Below are positions 1-5,968 of a DNA stretch of 12,796 nucleotides, in pieces. Below the pieces are notes generated by a model. It was given only the letters and a program-made list of their open reading frames with translations. It was not told where the DNA came from and searched no databases. The DNA lies in NCBI GenBank assembly GCA_900550735.1, contig URTD01000037.1, positions 1 through 12,796 on the forward strand, in the 5' to 3' direction. Origin of the DNA: an uncultured Collinsella sp. GTDB lineage: Bacteria > Actinomycetota > Coriobacteriia > Coriobacteriales > Coriobacteriaceae. The first letter of the stretch is position 1. Every line of letters begins with the position of its first letter. Position numbers and translations under genes: made by a program.

Positions 1-530
1 GAGCTGCCGTTGCCCGCGCCGGCGCCCTCCGGCAGGTCCAGCTCGTAGTGCCAGCCCTCCTGCTCAAAAATGGTGGGCTTGGTATAGATGGCCGGGTTGA
101 ACACCGCGTCCAGGTACACGTCCATCAGGTTGTACAGATCCTGCTCGTTGGTGGTGGCAACGGGGTAGATGGTCTTGTCGGGGTAGGTCATGGCGTTGAG
201 GAACGTCTGCATGGAGCTCTTGATCAGGTCGACAAACGGCTCCTTGACGGGGAACTTGGCCGATCCGCACAGCACCGAGTGCTCAAGAATATGGAACACG
301 CCGGTGGAATCGGCCGGCGGCGTCTTAAAGCCAATGGCAAAGGCTTTGTTTTCGTCGTCGCACGCCAGGTACAGCAGGCGAGCGCCCGAGGTAGTGTGGC
401 GCAGCACGTAGGCGTCCGAGTCGAGCTCGGGCACGGTCTCGCAGCGCTCGACGGCAAAACCGTGGCAGGTGGTACCGGGCACCAGCAGCGCGGCAGCAGC
501 GGCGCGCGGGTCGGTTGAGGTGGTGGGCAT
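1..530 (-). CDS. M16C-family zinc metallopeptidase (PreP/Cym1-like), N-terminal part
   Basis: This gene reads leftward and its 3' end lies outside the window; 176 codons are visible. The inverted zinc-peptidase motif HxxEH appears as HILEH at residues 80-84, with His80 and His84 expected to bind zinc and Glu83 to act as general base. It is followed by the VLCGS and KEPFVDLIKSSMQTFLNA stretch typical of the M16C branch (presequence protease, Cym1, insulinase-like proteins). Such enzymes degrade peptides inside a closed chamber and are normally about 950-1000 residues, so most of the protein is missing here. The ATG start at 530 is preceded by AAAGGAG at good spacing, and no signal peptide is visible, so a cytoplasmic location is likely. 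It is divergent from the regulator at 802 and unrelated to the PTS locus as far as can be seen. Family assignment is confident; the physiological substrate is unknown. Confidence 0.9.
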   Translation of the reverse strand, partial: MPTTSTDPRAAAAALLVPGTTCHGFAVERCETVPELDSDAYVLRHTTSGARLLYLACDDENKAFAIGFKTPPADSTGVFHILEHSVLCGSAKFPVKEPFVDLIKSSMQTFLNAMTYPDKTIYPVATTNEQDLYNLMDVYLDAVFNPAIYTKPTIFEQEGWHYELDLPEGAGAGNGS

Positions 531-582
531 ATGCAGTCTCCTTTGACGCCCCAGCGGGGGCGAATCGAGTCGAATCCCCGAG

Positions 583-588
583 AGTATA
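583..588 (-). promoter_or_regulatory. Candidate -10 element for the M16C peptidase gene
   Basis: Read on the minus strand this is TATACT (5 of 6 matches to TATAAT), about 53 bases before the peptidase start. No good -35 box is visible at the usual spacing. The perfect 10-bp palindrome CCCATATGGG (589-598) abuts it on the upstream side and could bind a regulator that compensates for the weak -35. This is inference from sequence only. Confidence 0.4.
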
Positions 589-720
589 CCCATATGGGGC
601 CGCGGCTCTGCGGCGAACTGAAGACGATGTGGGTGGACTAGCCTAGCTAGGTTGATAACGAATGCCGCGGGTAGCCGCTGCACCCCGCTAAAGTGAAATA
701 ACACCCCGTTTACCGAATCA

Positions 721-745
721 TTTAGGAAATATATGGACTCCTAAA
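721..745. promoter_or_regulatory. Inverted repeat over the GntR gene promoter, candidate operator
   Basis: TTTAGGA (721-727) and TCCTAAA (739-745) form a perfect 7-bp inverted repeat with an 11-base spacer. It covers the place where the -35 region of the promoter with -10 TACAAT (755-760) should lie. A dimeric GntR regulator binding here would block its own transcription. There is no T-run after it, so it does not look like a terminator. Confidence 0.45.
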
Positions 746-760
746 AAGTTCTAGTACAAT
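734..760 (+). promoter_or_regulatory. Candidate promoter of the GntR regulator gene
   Basis: A -10 box TACAAT (755-760) is preceded by a poor -35 candidate TGGACT (734-739) at 15 bases. The AT-rich sequence here contrasts with the GC-rich DNA on either side. Transcription would begin near 767, about 35 bases before the gene. Confidence 0.4.
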
Positions 761-801
761 ATAAGTCATCTATCTATAAGCTGCTGATTCCTTGCAAAGA
801 T

Positions 802-1515
802 ATGGTTGATATGGTTGAAGCAAATAGCGTTATCCCCCTGTACAAACAGATTGTCCGTGCGCTCTCTGATTCGATCGCCAACGGCACGTACCGCCCGGGA
901 GATAAGCTTCCGACCGAGGCGGAGCTCATCGAGCAATTTGGCGTGAGCCGAATAACGGTTCGCTCCGCAATTAAAGAAATGGAAGATGCTGGGCTTGTTG
1001 AGAGGGCCCGCGGCAAGGGCACATTCGTTTCGTCGGACACACAGATGTATGCCGCGGACGACCGTGAGAGCTTTACCCATTCGTGCCAGCTTGCGGGAAA
1101 ACAGGCGTCTACCAGGGTTCTCGCAATGGGCTGGGACTTCCCAAGCCTGCGAGACGCGAAGTTCCTGGGCGTAGACGATACCCAAAAGGTATTGCGTAGT
1201 CGTCGTCTACGCCTTGTGGATGACAAGCCCACGATGCTGGAAACCAATAGCTATTCCGCTGCGCTTTCTTTTTTGGAGCATGAATCCCTCGAGGATTCGC
1301 TGATGGCGGTACTCGATCGCCAGGGGATCAAGATGGGCCCCAATACGCGTACGCTCGAGGTCTGCTATGCGAGCGAGCTCGAGGCGGCATACCTTAACGT
1401 GGAGCTGGACTCTCCGCTGCTTCTGTTTGTCGATAGACGTTATGCTCCAAGCGGCGAGCCGCTTTTCATCTCCCGTCAGGTGTACTGCACCGAGCGACTG
1501 AAGTTCTATTTGTAA
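802..1515 (+). CDS. GntR-family (HutC/UTRA type) transcriptional regulator
   Basis: The N-terminal winged helix (about residues 10-77) carries the GntR signature: IPLYKQI, then GDKLPTEAELIEQFGVSRITVR, then RGKGTFV. The remaining residues (about 95-235) fit a UTRA effector-binding domain, which in HutC-type regulators senses small sugar phosphates or similar metabolites. The length of 237 residues is normal for the family. It is transcribed in the same direction as the PTS EIIA gene that begins 135 bases after its stop, so it most likely controls the PTS and deglycase genes, usually as a repressor released by a pathway intermediate. The start is uncertain: ATG at 802 has no well-spaced ribosome site, and ATG at 811 (three codons later) has AAAGA ten bases upstream. 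Family is firm; target and effector are inferred from position. Confidence 0.9.
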   Translation: MVDMVEANSVIPLYKQIVRALSDSIANGTYRPGDKLPTEAELIEQFGVSRITVRSAIKEMEDAGLVERARGKGTFVSSDTQMYAADDRESFTHSCQLAGKQASTRVLAMGWDFPSLRDAKFLGVDDTQKVLRSRRLRLVDDKPTMLETNSYSAALSFLEHESLEDSLMAVLDRQGIKMGPNTRTLEVCYASELEAAYLNVELDSPLLLFVDRRYAPSGEPLFISRQVYCTERLKFYL

Positions 1516-1526
1516 ATTAGAGATAG

Positions 1527-1548
1527 ATTGGTCAATTTACCGACCAAT
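1527..1548. promoter_or_regulatory. Inverted repeat between GntR and EIIA genes, candidate operator
   Basis: ATTGGTC (1527-1533) and GACCAAT (1542-1548) form a perfect 7-bp inverted repeat with an 8-base AT-rich spacer, 12 bases after the GntR stop codon. No T-run follows, so it is not a standard intrinsic terminator. It lies about 100 bases upstream of the EIIA start, where an activator or repressor site would fit. It differs in sequence from the repeat at 721-745. Confidence 0.4.
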
Positions 1549-1595
1549 TGCTACCGTTCGCGGATTTGGAAAATAGACACACCGCGTAGGGTAGA

Positions 1596-1626
1596 TTGCT
1601 AATATACTTTGTTATGACAATATAGT
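1596..1626 (+). promoter_or_regulatory. Candidate promoter region of the PTS EIIA-EIIB genes
   Basis: This AT-rich stretch holds several possible elements: TTGCTA (1596-1601), TATACT (1603-1608) and TATAGT (1621-1626, 19 bases after TTGCTA). None gives an ideal pair, so the exact promoter cannot be fixed. The octamer ACAATATA occurs here (1617-1624) and also at the -10 region of the GntR promoter (756-763), which may reflect shared regulation or chance. Confidence 0.3.
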
Positions 1627-1650
1627 ACGTCCTATTGGTATTGGAGAACT

Positions 1651-2070
1651 ATGAATAAGATATTGCTAGCGAGTCATGGTTATCTCGCCCAAGGCATGAA
1701 AAGCTCTCTGGAGATTCTGATGGGCACTAACGACCGAATCGAGTGCCTGTGCGCCTATATCGATGACGATTCAAGGGACGTCGCGGCGTTGATTGATGCA
1801 TGGATGGAGACGAGGGACCCTGCCGACTCTTGGTTTGTCGTGACTGACATCTTTGGCGGCTCTGTAAACAACGAATTCATTCAGAGGCAGACTGCCGGAT
1901 CGTTTACGTTGATCACCGGAATGAACTTGCCGCTGCTGGTGGAAATGGTTACACAGCTGGACTCCCTGGATGCGGACAAGGCCAAAGCCGCGGTCGAGGG
2001 GTCGCGTTCATTTATTCAGCTTTGCGAGGCGGCGGATATGCTTGCCGATGTCGAAGAAGAAGAGTTCTAG
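1651..2070 (+). CDS. PTS system mannose/fructose/sorbose-family EIIA component
   Basis: This 139-residue protein has the size and features of a free-standing mannose-family EIIA. It starts with the KILLASHGYLAQGM segment, where His9 is the expected site phosphorylated by HPr, and carries the DIFGGSVNN motif, the counterpart of the DLFGGSP region near the active site in ManX-type proteins. In the cytoplasm it passes phosphate from HPr to the EIIB partner at 2133-2606. GGAGA (1643-1647) gives a well-placed ribosome site for the ATG at 1651. It is followed 62 bases later by the EIIB gene, so the two are probably co-transcribed up to the terminator at 2657-2690. The C-terminus is acidic (DVEEEEF). 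Family assignment is firm; sugar specificity cannot be read from EIIA. Confidence 0.92.
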   Translation: MNKILLASHGYLAQGMKSSLEILMGTNDRIECLCAYIDDDSRDVAALIDAWMETRDPADSWFVVTDIFGGSVNNEFIQRQTAGSFTLITGMNLPLLVEMVTQLDSLDADKAKAAVEGSRSFIQLCEAADMLADVEEEEF

Positions 2071-2132
2071 CTCAAGCTTCAACGAATAATTCAACCCTGT
2101 CTTTACCTTTATTACGTGTGGAGATGATTTTG

Positions 2133-2606
2133 ATGATTAAGCTTACGAGGGTCGATTACCGATTGATTCACGGCCAGGTCGCCATGTCTTGGACGCATGC
2201 GCTGGATGTCGATTGCATCCTGTGTGCCAGCGATGCCGTGGCAAAAGACGACATGAGAAAAGCCGCTTTGAGGCTAGCTCGTCCCAACGGCGTGAAGCTC
2301 GTCATAAAAGACGTAAACGCGGCCATCGAGGCGCTCAACAGCGGCGTTACCGACAAGTATTCACTGTTTATCATTGTTGAGACGATTGAAGATGCCTATC
2401 GTCTCGCTAAGGGTTGCAAAGACATCAAAGAGATCAATCTGGGTGGAACCCGAAAGTCTCCCGAGACCACGCTTCATCCGACCCCCGCGATCTTTGCGAC
2501 CGAAACCGATGCCGAGCATATCCAAGAGCTTGTCAACGATGGCGTGGTTATCGAAATCCGTCAGGTCCCCAATGACTCAAAGGTATTTGCCAAGGACGTT
2601 TTCTAG
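2133..2606 (+). CDS. PTS system mannose/fructose/sorbose-family EIIB component
   Basis: The 157-residue protein begins MIKLTRVDYRLIHGQV, the hallmark of mannose-family EIIB proteins, in which the His of RLIHGQV (His13) accepts phosphate from EIIA and donates it to the incoming sugar. The segment LGGTRKSPETT and a C-terminus rich in hydrophobic and charged residues also fit the family. The start at 2133 is preferred over the ATG at 2124 because GGAG (2120-2123) lies nine bases upstream and because family members begin a few residues before the R-x-D-x-R-L-I-H-G-Q motif. It is a cytoplasmic protein that works with the EIIC/EIID membrane pair encoded at 3917-5538. It is the last gene of its transcript, since a strong terminator follows. 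Confidence 0.92.
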   Translation: MIKLTRVDYRLIHGQVAMSWTHALDVDCILCASDAVAKDDMRKAALRLARPNGVKLVIKDVNAAIEALNSGVTDKYSLFIIVETIEDAYRLAKGCKDIKEINLGGTRKSPETTLHPTPAIFATETDAEHIQELVNDGVVIEIRQVPNDSKVFAKDVF

Positions 2607-2656
2607 CTGGAAACATGCCATTGTCTAGCATTTATTAACTAGGTCCTCCTTTCTTT

Positions 2657-2690
2657 AGCCCGTCGATCATTTGATCGGCGGGCTTTTTAT
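2657..2690 (+). terminator. Intrinsic terminator after EIIB
   Basis: A 13-bp stem (arms 2657-2669 and 2672-2684, one G-U pair) with a tiny loop is followed by a T-rich run at 2684-2690. It should end the GntR/EIIA/EIIB transcript and separates it from the deglycase-EIIC-EIID unit, so the PTS is made from two transcripts. Confidence 0.9.
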
Positions 2691-2722
2691 TAAAGAAAAA
2701 TCAAAAAAATCTGAAATAGTTC

Positions 2723-2750
2723 TTGCATAGTTAGTTATATAAAGTATTAT
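2723..2750 (+). promoter_or_regulatory. Promoter of the deglycase-EIIC-EIID operon
   Basis: TTGCAT (2723-2728) and TATTAT (2745-2750) are spaced by 16 bases in very AT-rich DNA right after the terminator. Transcription should start near 2757, just before the inverted repeat at 2760-2780. The elements are good matches to the vegetative consensus. Confidence 0.6.
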
Positions 2751-2759
2751 AACGTCATG

Positions 2760-2780
2760 GGATGAATGAAGGGTTCATCC
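2760..2780. promoter_or_regulatory. Inverted repeat at the start of the deglycase transcript
   Basis: GGATGAA (2760-2766) and TTCATCC (2774-2780) form a perfect 7-bp inverted repeat with a 7-base spacer. It lies immediately downstream of the -10 box and 20 bases before the start codon. It could be an operator or a 5' hairpin that stabilises the messenger. There is no T-run. Confidence 0.45.
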
Positions 2781-2800
2781 AAGTGAGTTAGGAGTAAGGG

Positions 2801-3835
2801 ATGTTCAATTTCGATGAGCCTCGTTACGAGAAGGTTGTGAGCGATGCCCTCGCTCTCCGTCCTCAGATTGAGGCTGCCGTGGACAAGGTCTGCGAGCAGG
2901 GTTATTCCAACATCTTCTTCATCGGCTGCGGCGGCACCTGGGCCCACACGCTCCCGATGAAGTATTGGGTCGAGACCACCACGGCCGACGTCGACGTCCA
3001 CTGCGAGATTGCCGCTGAGTTCCTCGCCTGCCCGCCCAAGACCTTCAACAAGGACTCGGTCTGCGTCTTCTCCACCCGCACCGGCACCACCCCCGAGATC
3101 ATCGAGGCTGCCAAGTTCTGCCAGGAGCAGGGCGCCCGCACGCTGATGTATGTCTCCAACGACAACACCCCGGCCACTGAGTACGCCGATTACAAGTTCT
3201 TCAGCTTCGCCGAGGACGACGTTCTGTGCGAGGCCATCTACACCTACCAGATCACGCTGGTCGCCCGCTTCCTCAAGAACGCCGGCGCTTTCCCCAAGTA
3301 CGACACCTTCATGGAGGAGTTCGGCAACATCGCTCCGTACCTCATCAAGGCCAAGGACGCTCAGGACGAGCGCTGCGCCGCCATGGCCGAGGACTTCAAG
3401 GACACCGACTACCACATGGTGATCGGCTCCGGCATGCTCTGGGGCGAGGCCTACGACTACGCCATGTGCATCCTCGAGGAAATGCAGTGGATCAAGACCA
3501 AGTCCATCCACGCCGCCGAGTTCTTCCACGGCACCATCGAGCTGTGCGAGGAGGGCACGAGCCTCATCATGCTCTACGGCGAGGACGACACCCGTAAGCT
3601 CATGGACCGCGTGGACAACTTCACTCATATGCTCGCCGACGAGAAGGGCGTCCATGTCCGCGTGAACAAGTTCGACACCGCCGAGGTCGAGCTGCCGTTC
3701 AGCGACCCCGAGTTCCGCAAGATCGTCTCCCCGATGGTCACCTACACCATCACCGAGCGTCTGAGCTGCCATCTCGAGCACGTCCGTAACCACCCGCTCA
3801 CCACGCGTCGTTACTATCACCAGATGAACTACTAA
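2801..3835 (+). CDS. SIS-domain Amadori sugar-phosphate deglycase (FrlB/GfrE/GfrF-like)
   Basis: This 344-residue protein has two SIS (sugar isomerase) domains, about residues 30-165 and 195-340. The first carries the phosphosugar-binding STRTGTTPEII segment (91-101). The second contains EEMQW and AAEFFHG, placing Glu227 and His243 sixteen residues apart, the same spacing as the catalytic Glu/His pair reported for the related deglycase FraB. The ending RRYYHQMNY resembles the RRYYGGLVEY end of E. coli FrlB as remembered. Known relatives cleave fructoselysine 6-phosphate or glucoselysine 6-phosphate into glucose 6-phosphate and lysine. The neighbouring mannose-family PTS would supply the 6-phosphate. 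AGGAG at 2790-2794 supports the ATG at 2801. Codons are strongly biased to C/G endings compared with the flanking genes, suggesting high expression. Deglycase family is likely; the amino-sugar substrate is inferred, and an aminosugar isomerase role cannot be excluded. Confidence 0.8.
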   Translation: MFNFDEPRYEKVVSDALALRPQIEAAVDKVCEQGYSNIFFIGCGGTWAHTLPMKYWVETTTADVDVHCEIAAEFLACPPKTFNKDSVCVFSTRTGTTPEIIEAAKFCQEQGARTLMYVSNDNTPATEYADYKFFSFAEDDVLCEAIYTYQITLVARFLKNAGAFPKYDTFMEEFGNIAPYLIKAKDAQDERCAAMAEDFKDTDYHMVIGSGMLWGEAYDYAMCILEEMQWIKTKSIHAAEFFHGTIELCEEGTSLIMLYGEDDTRKLMDRVDNFTHMLADEKGVHVRVNKFDTAEVELPFSDPEFRKIVSPMVTYTITERLSCHLEHVRNHPLTTRRYYHQMNY

Positions 3836-3856
3836 TCCTCTCAAATTGCTGCGGTT

Positions 3857-3895
3857 GTCTGCAGGCGAGCTGCGCAGAATGCCTCGCCTGCAGAC
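3857..3895 (+). promoter_or_regulatory. Strong hairpin between deglycase and EIIC genes
   Basis: Arms 3857-3869 (GTCTGCAGGCGAG) and 3883-3895 are perfectly complementary over 13 bp, with a 13-base loop that itself contains the palindrome CTGCGCAG. Only CCTGTTTCTGG follows, so it lacks a real T-run and is unlikely to be a full terminator. A mid-operon hairpin of this kind would protect the upstream messenger or reduce read-through, giving more enzyme than membrane protein. Confidence 0.65.
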
Positions 3896-3916
3896 CTGTT
3901 TCTGGGGTTGATCGAA

Positions 3917-4690
3917 ATGGTTGTCCAGTATCTTCTAGTTGCACTGGTCGCATTTATTGCGTCCATGGACGAGCAATTATTTGGCATTACGATGCTTGGT
4001 CGTCCGCTGTTTACGAGCCTGTTCGTTGGCTTGATCCTTGGCGATGTCCAGCAGGGCGTTATCGTCGGCGCTGCTTTGGAGTCCATGTTCATGGGCGCCA
4101 TCATGGTCGGTGCGGCGGTTCCTCCCGAGGTCTATGCTTCCGGCGTGCTTGGCTGCGCGTTTGCCGTCATTACGGGTACGGGCACGGCAACTGCCGTCGC
4201 ACTCGCCCTTCCCGTCTCCGTCTTCCTTCAGGTGTGGCGCAACTTCTGCTACGCCGTTCCGGGTGCCTTTGCCTGCAAGAAGATTGAGACCGCTCTGGCA
4301 AATCGTGATCTTGCCAAGGCGAATCTGTACCATCTGACCATCGTGCCGCTGTCGATTGGCATTCCGTCTGCACTGCTGGTGTTTTGCTCGCTGTTCTTTG
4401 GTGCCGACCTCATCAACAATGCGCTTAACGCTATTCCGCAGTTTGTGATGGACGGCCTCAACGTTGCGTCCGGCGTCATGGTCTGCATCGGCTTCGCTCT
4501 TCTTATTAGGACCATGGGCGACAACAAGCTTCTTCCCTGGCTGTTCCTGGGATTCATTATGGTCATCTACCTCAAGATGGACGTTGTCGGTGTTGCCGCT
4601 GCCGCTATCTGCGTCGCGCTGCTCCTGGCCTTCCGCGAGGGCTCGGCCGGTCCGCAGGCGGTTGCCGAGGATGAAGAGGAGGACTTCTAA
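3917..4690 (+). CDS. PTS system mannose/fructose/sorbose-family EIIC component
   Basis: This 257-residue hydrophobic protein is a mannose-family EIIC. Features include the N-terminal membrane helix MVVQYLLVALVAFIASMDEQ, the LGRPLFTSLFVGLILGD segment and the GAALESMFMGAIMVGAAVPPEVY stretch typical of these permeases. About seven to eight membrane segments are expected. The last residues are hydrophilic and acidic (EDEEEDF), probably cytoplasmic. With EIID it forms the channel through which the sugar passes and is phosphorylated by EIIB. ATG 3917 is chosen because GGGG at 3904-3907 sits nine bases upstream; an upstream TTG at 3908 would overlap that site. Its stop codon overlaps the EIID start (TAATG at 4688-4692), so translation is probably coupled. 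Confidence 0.92.
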   Translation: MVVQYLLVALVAFIASMDEQLFGITMLGRPLFTSLFVGLILGDVQQGVIVGAALESMFMGAIMVGAAVPPEVYASGVLGCAFAVITGTGTATAVALALPVSVFLQVWRNFCYAVPGAFACKKIETALANRDLAKANLYHLTIVPLSIGIPSALLVFCSLFFGADLINNALNAIPQFVMDGLNVASGVMVCIGFALLIRTMGDNKLLPWLFLGFIMVIYLKMDVVGVAAAAICVALLLAFREGSAGPQAVAEDEEEDF

Positions 4691-5538
4691 TGGCTACCCA
4701 GAACACCGATCTCAAAGAGGCCAAGAAGGACGCGATTATGACTCCCGATATGTATCGGAGCATGTTCCTTCGCCAGTTTACGAGCCAGTGCTCGCAGTCG
4801 TACGACAAGATGATGGCAATGGGCTTCATGTACACCATTCAGAAGCCCCTGCGAAAGATCTATCCCAACGACGACGATTACTATGCGGCGCTTGATCGCC
4901 ATACCGAGTTCTTTAACATCACGCCTCATGTGCTTCCGTTTGTAGCCGGCCTTACGGTTTCGATGGAAGAGCAGGCGGCTGCCGATAAGAACTTCGACAC
5001 GTCCTCGATTAACGCCATGAAGGTCGGCCTCATGGGACCGCTTTCCGGCATCGGCGATTCGTTCTACTGGGGTACGTTCCGCGTGGTCGCCGCCGGCATT
5101 GGTATTGGCATTGCGTCGACGGGCAACCCGCTCGGCCCCATCGTGTACGCGCTCATCTACTCCGTGATTAACTTTGCAACGCGTATCGTCGCCGCCCATC
5201 TGGGATACGACCTGGGAACCAAGTTCCTGCAGCAGTCCGAAGAGAACAACCTTATGTCTCGCATGACGCATGCTGCCGGTGTCCTCGGAATGACCGTTAT
5301 CGGCGCCATGATCGCGGCACAGGTCTCACTGTCCACTGCTTTGACCTTTGACGTGGGTGGTTCGGAGATTGTCCTGCAGGATCTGTTCGATTCGATCTTC
5401 CCCGGTCTGCTGCCTTTGCTGGCAACGTTCGCTTGCGTTGCCCTGTACAAAAAGGGTGTCAAGACCATTTGGATTATTATTGGCATCTTCGCGATCTGCA
5501 TCATCGGAACGGGCTTGGGAGTGTTCGCGGCGGCGTAA
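4690..5538 (+). CDS. PTS system mannose/fructose/sorbose-family EIID component
   Basis: The 282-residue protein matches mannose-family EIID. The soluble N-terminal half contains RQFTSQCSQSYDKMMAMGF, then the ALDRHTEFFNITPH and GLTVSMEEQ segments, followed by GLMGPLSGIGDSFYWGT, which is among the best conserved parts of the family. Hydrophobic segments from about residue 125 onward and at the C-terminus anchor it in the membrane. The ATG overlaps the EIIC stop by one base, indicating translational coupling and equal production of the two membrane partners. A terminator follows at 5584-5619, closing the operon. This family is found only in mannose-type PTS, so the identity is firm while the transported sugar is inferred from the deglycase. 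Confidence 0.93.
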   Translation: MATQNTDLKEAKKDAIMTPDMYRSMFLRQFTSQCSQSYDKMMAMGFMYTIQKPLRKIYPNDDDYYAALDRHTEFFNITPHVLPFVAGLTVSMEEQAAADKNFDTSSINAMKVGLMGPLSGIGDSFYWGTFRVVAAGIGIGIASTGNPLGPIVYALIYSVINFATRIVAAHLGYDLGTKFLQQSEENNLMSRMTHAAGVLGMTVIGAMIAAQVSLSTALTFDVGGSEIVLQDLFDSIFPGLLPLLATFACVALYKKGVKTIWIIIGIFAICIIGTGLGVFAAA

Positions 5539-5583
5539 AGTTGACTGCTATGCTCGCGCGTTGGATAACTAACTGTCCGTTTG

Positions 5584-5619
5584 AAAACGGTGTTCGGCGT
5601 AAGGCCGGACCCGTTTTTT
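5584..5619 (+). terminator. Intrinsic terminator after EIID
   Basis: AACGG and CCGTT form an outer stem and TTCGGC/GCCGGA an inner stem (with one G-U pair), separated by a small internal loop and closed by a five-base loop. Six T residues follow. The A-run at 5584-5587 gives some symmetry, but the plus-strand use is the stronger. Confidence 0.8.
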
Positions 5620-5671
5620 GTTTGAGGGATTTTCCGACCGTTCAAAAAACCACGCTCGTCCATCACTCACG

Positions 5672-5911
5672 TATCTCTCATCTCTCATCCGTCACTAATA
5701 CGAGAGATAACTGAAAGACGAGAGATAAATACGAGAGATAACTGAGCAGCAAAGAGACAAGCAATCATGGTATTGTCTCAATACTGATTGTTCTACCAGC
5801 AAAAACATGTTTAAATGAAACAGATGGCAGACATCTTTTCTTTCATCTCTCACTTATCTCTAATATGAGAGATAGCAGAAAGATGAGAGATAATTACGAG
5901 AGATAACTGAG
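5672..5911. repeat. GAGAGATA repeat array, two modules 165 bp apart
   Basis: The octamer GAGAGATA occurs six times on the plus strand, beginning at 5702, 5720, 5733 and again at 5867, 5885, 5898, so the 18- and 13-base steps are the same in both groups. The inverted form (TATCTCT or ATCTCTC) occurs at 5672, 5680, 5845 and 5855. Aligned at an offset of 165 bases, 5695-5746 and 5860-5911 agree at 47 of 52 positions, and the similarity extends left to 5680 and 5845. Arms 5855-5861 and 5868-5874 make a perfect 7-bp inverted repeat. This is most likely a multi-site operator for the gene starting at 5969, whose C-terminus is a winged helix. It is not a CRISPR array, because the units are too short and irregular. 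Confidence 0.8.
5754..5779. repeat. Inverted repeat between the two GAGAGATA modules
   Basis: GAGACAA (5754-5760) and TTGTCTC (5773-5779) form a perfect 7-bp inverted repeat with a 12-base spacer. It lies in the AT-rich stretch between the repeat modules, where a promoter would be expected, but no convincing -35/-10 pair could be named there. Confidence 0.4.
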
Positions 5912-5968
5912 AGACGAAGGAAATCTATTCGCGGCATTCTCCGCCGGACCGAGCGAAAGGACGTGCAG

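Noticed and set aside
2747..3844. A 365-codon open frame on the minus strand over the deglycase gene
   Set aside because: It is antisense to a clear SIS-domain gene with strong codon bias; the frame stays open because of the C/G-ending codons opposite, and its product shows no recognisable family.
3857..3895. Full intrinsic terminator after the deglycase gene
   Set aside because: The stem is strong but the sequence after it (CCTGTTTCTGG) is not a T-run, and EIIC and EIID have no obvious separate promoter.
5672..5911. CRISPR array
   Set aside because: Repeat units are only eight bases, spacing is 13 or 18 bases within modules, inverted copies are present, and no cas gene is nearby.
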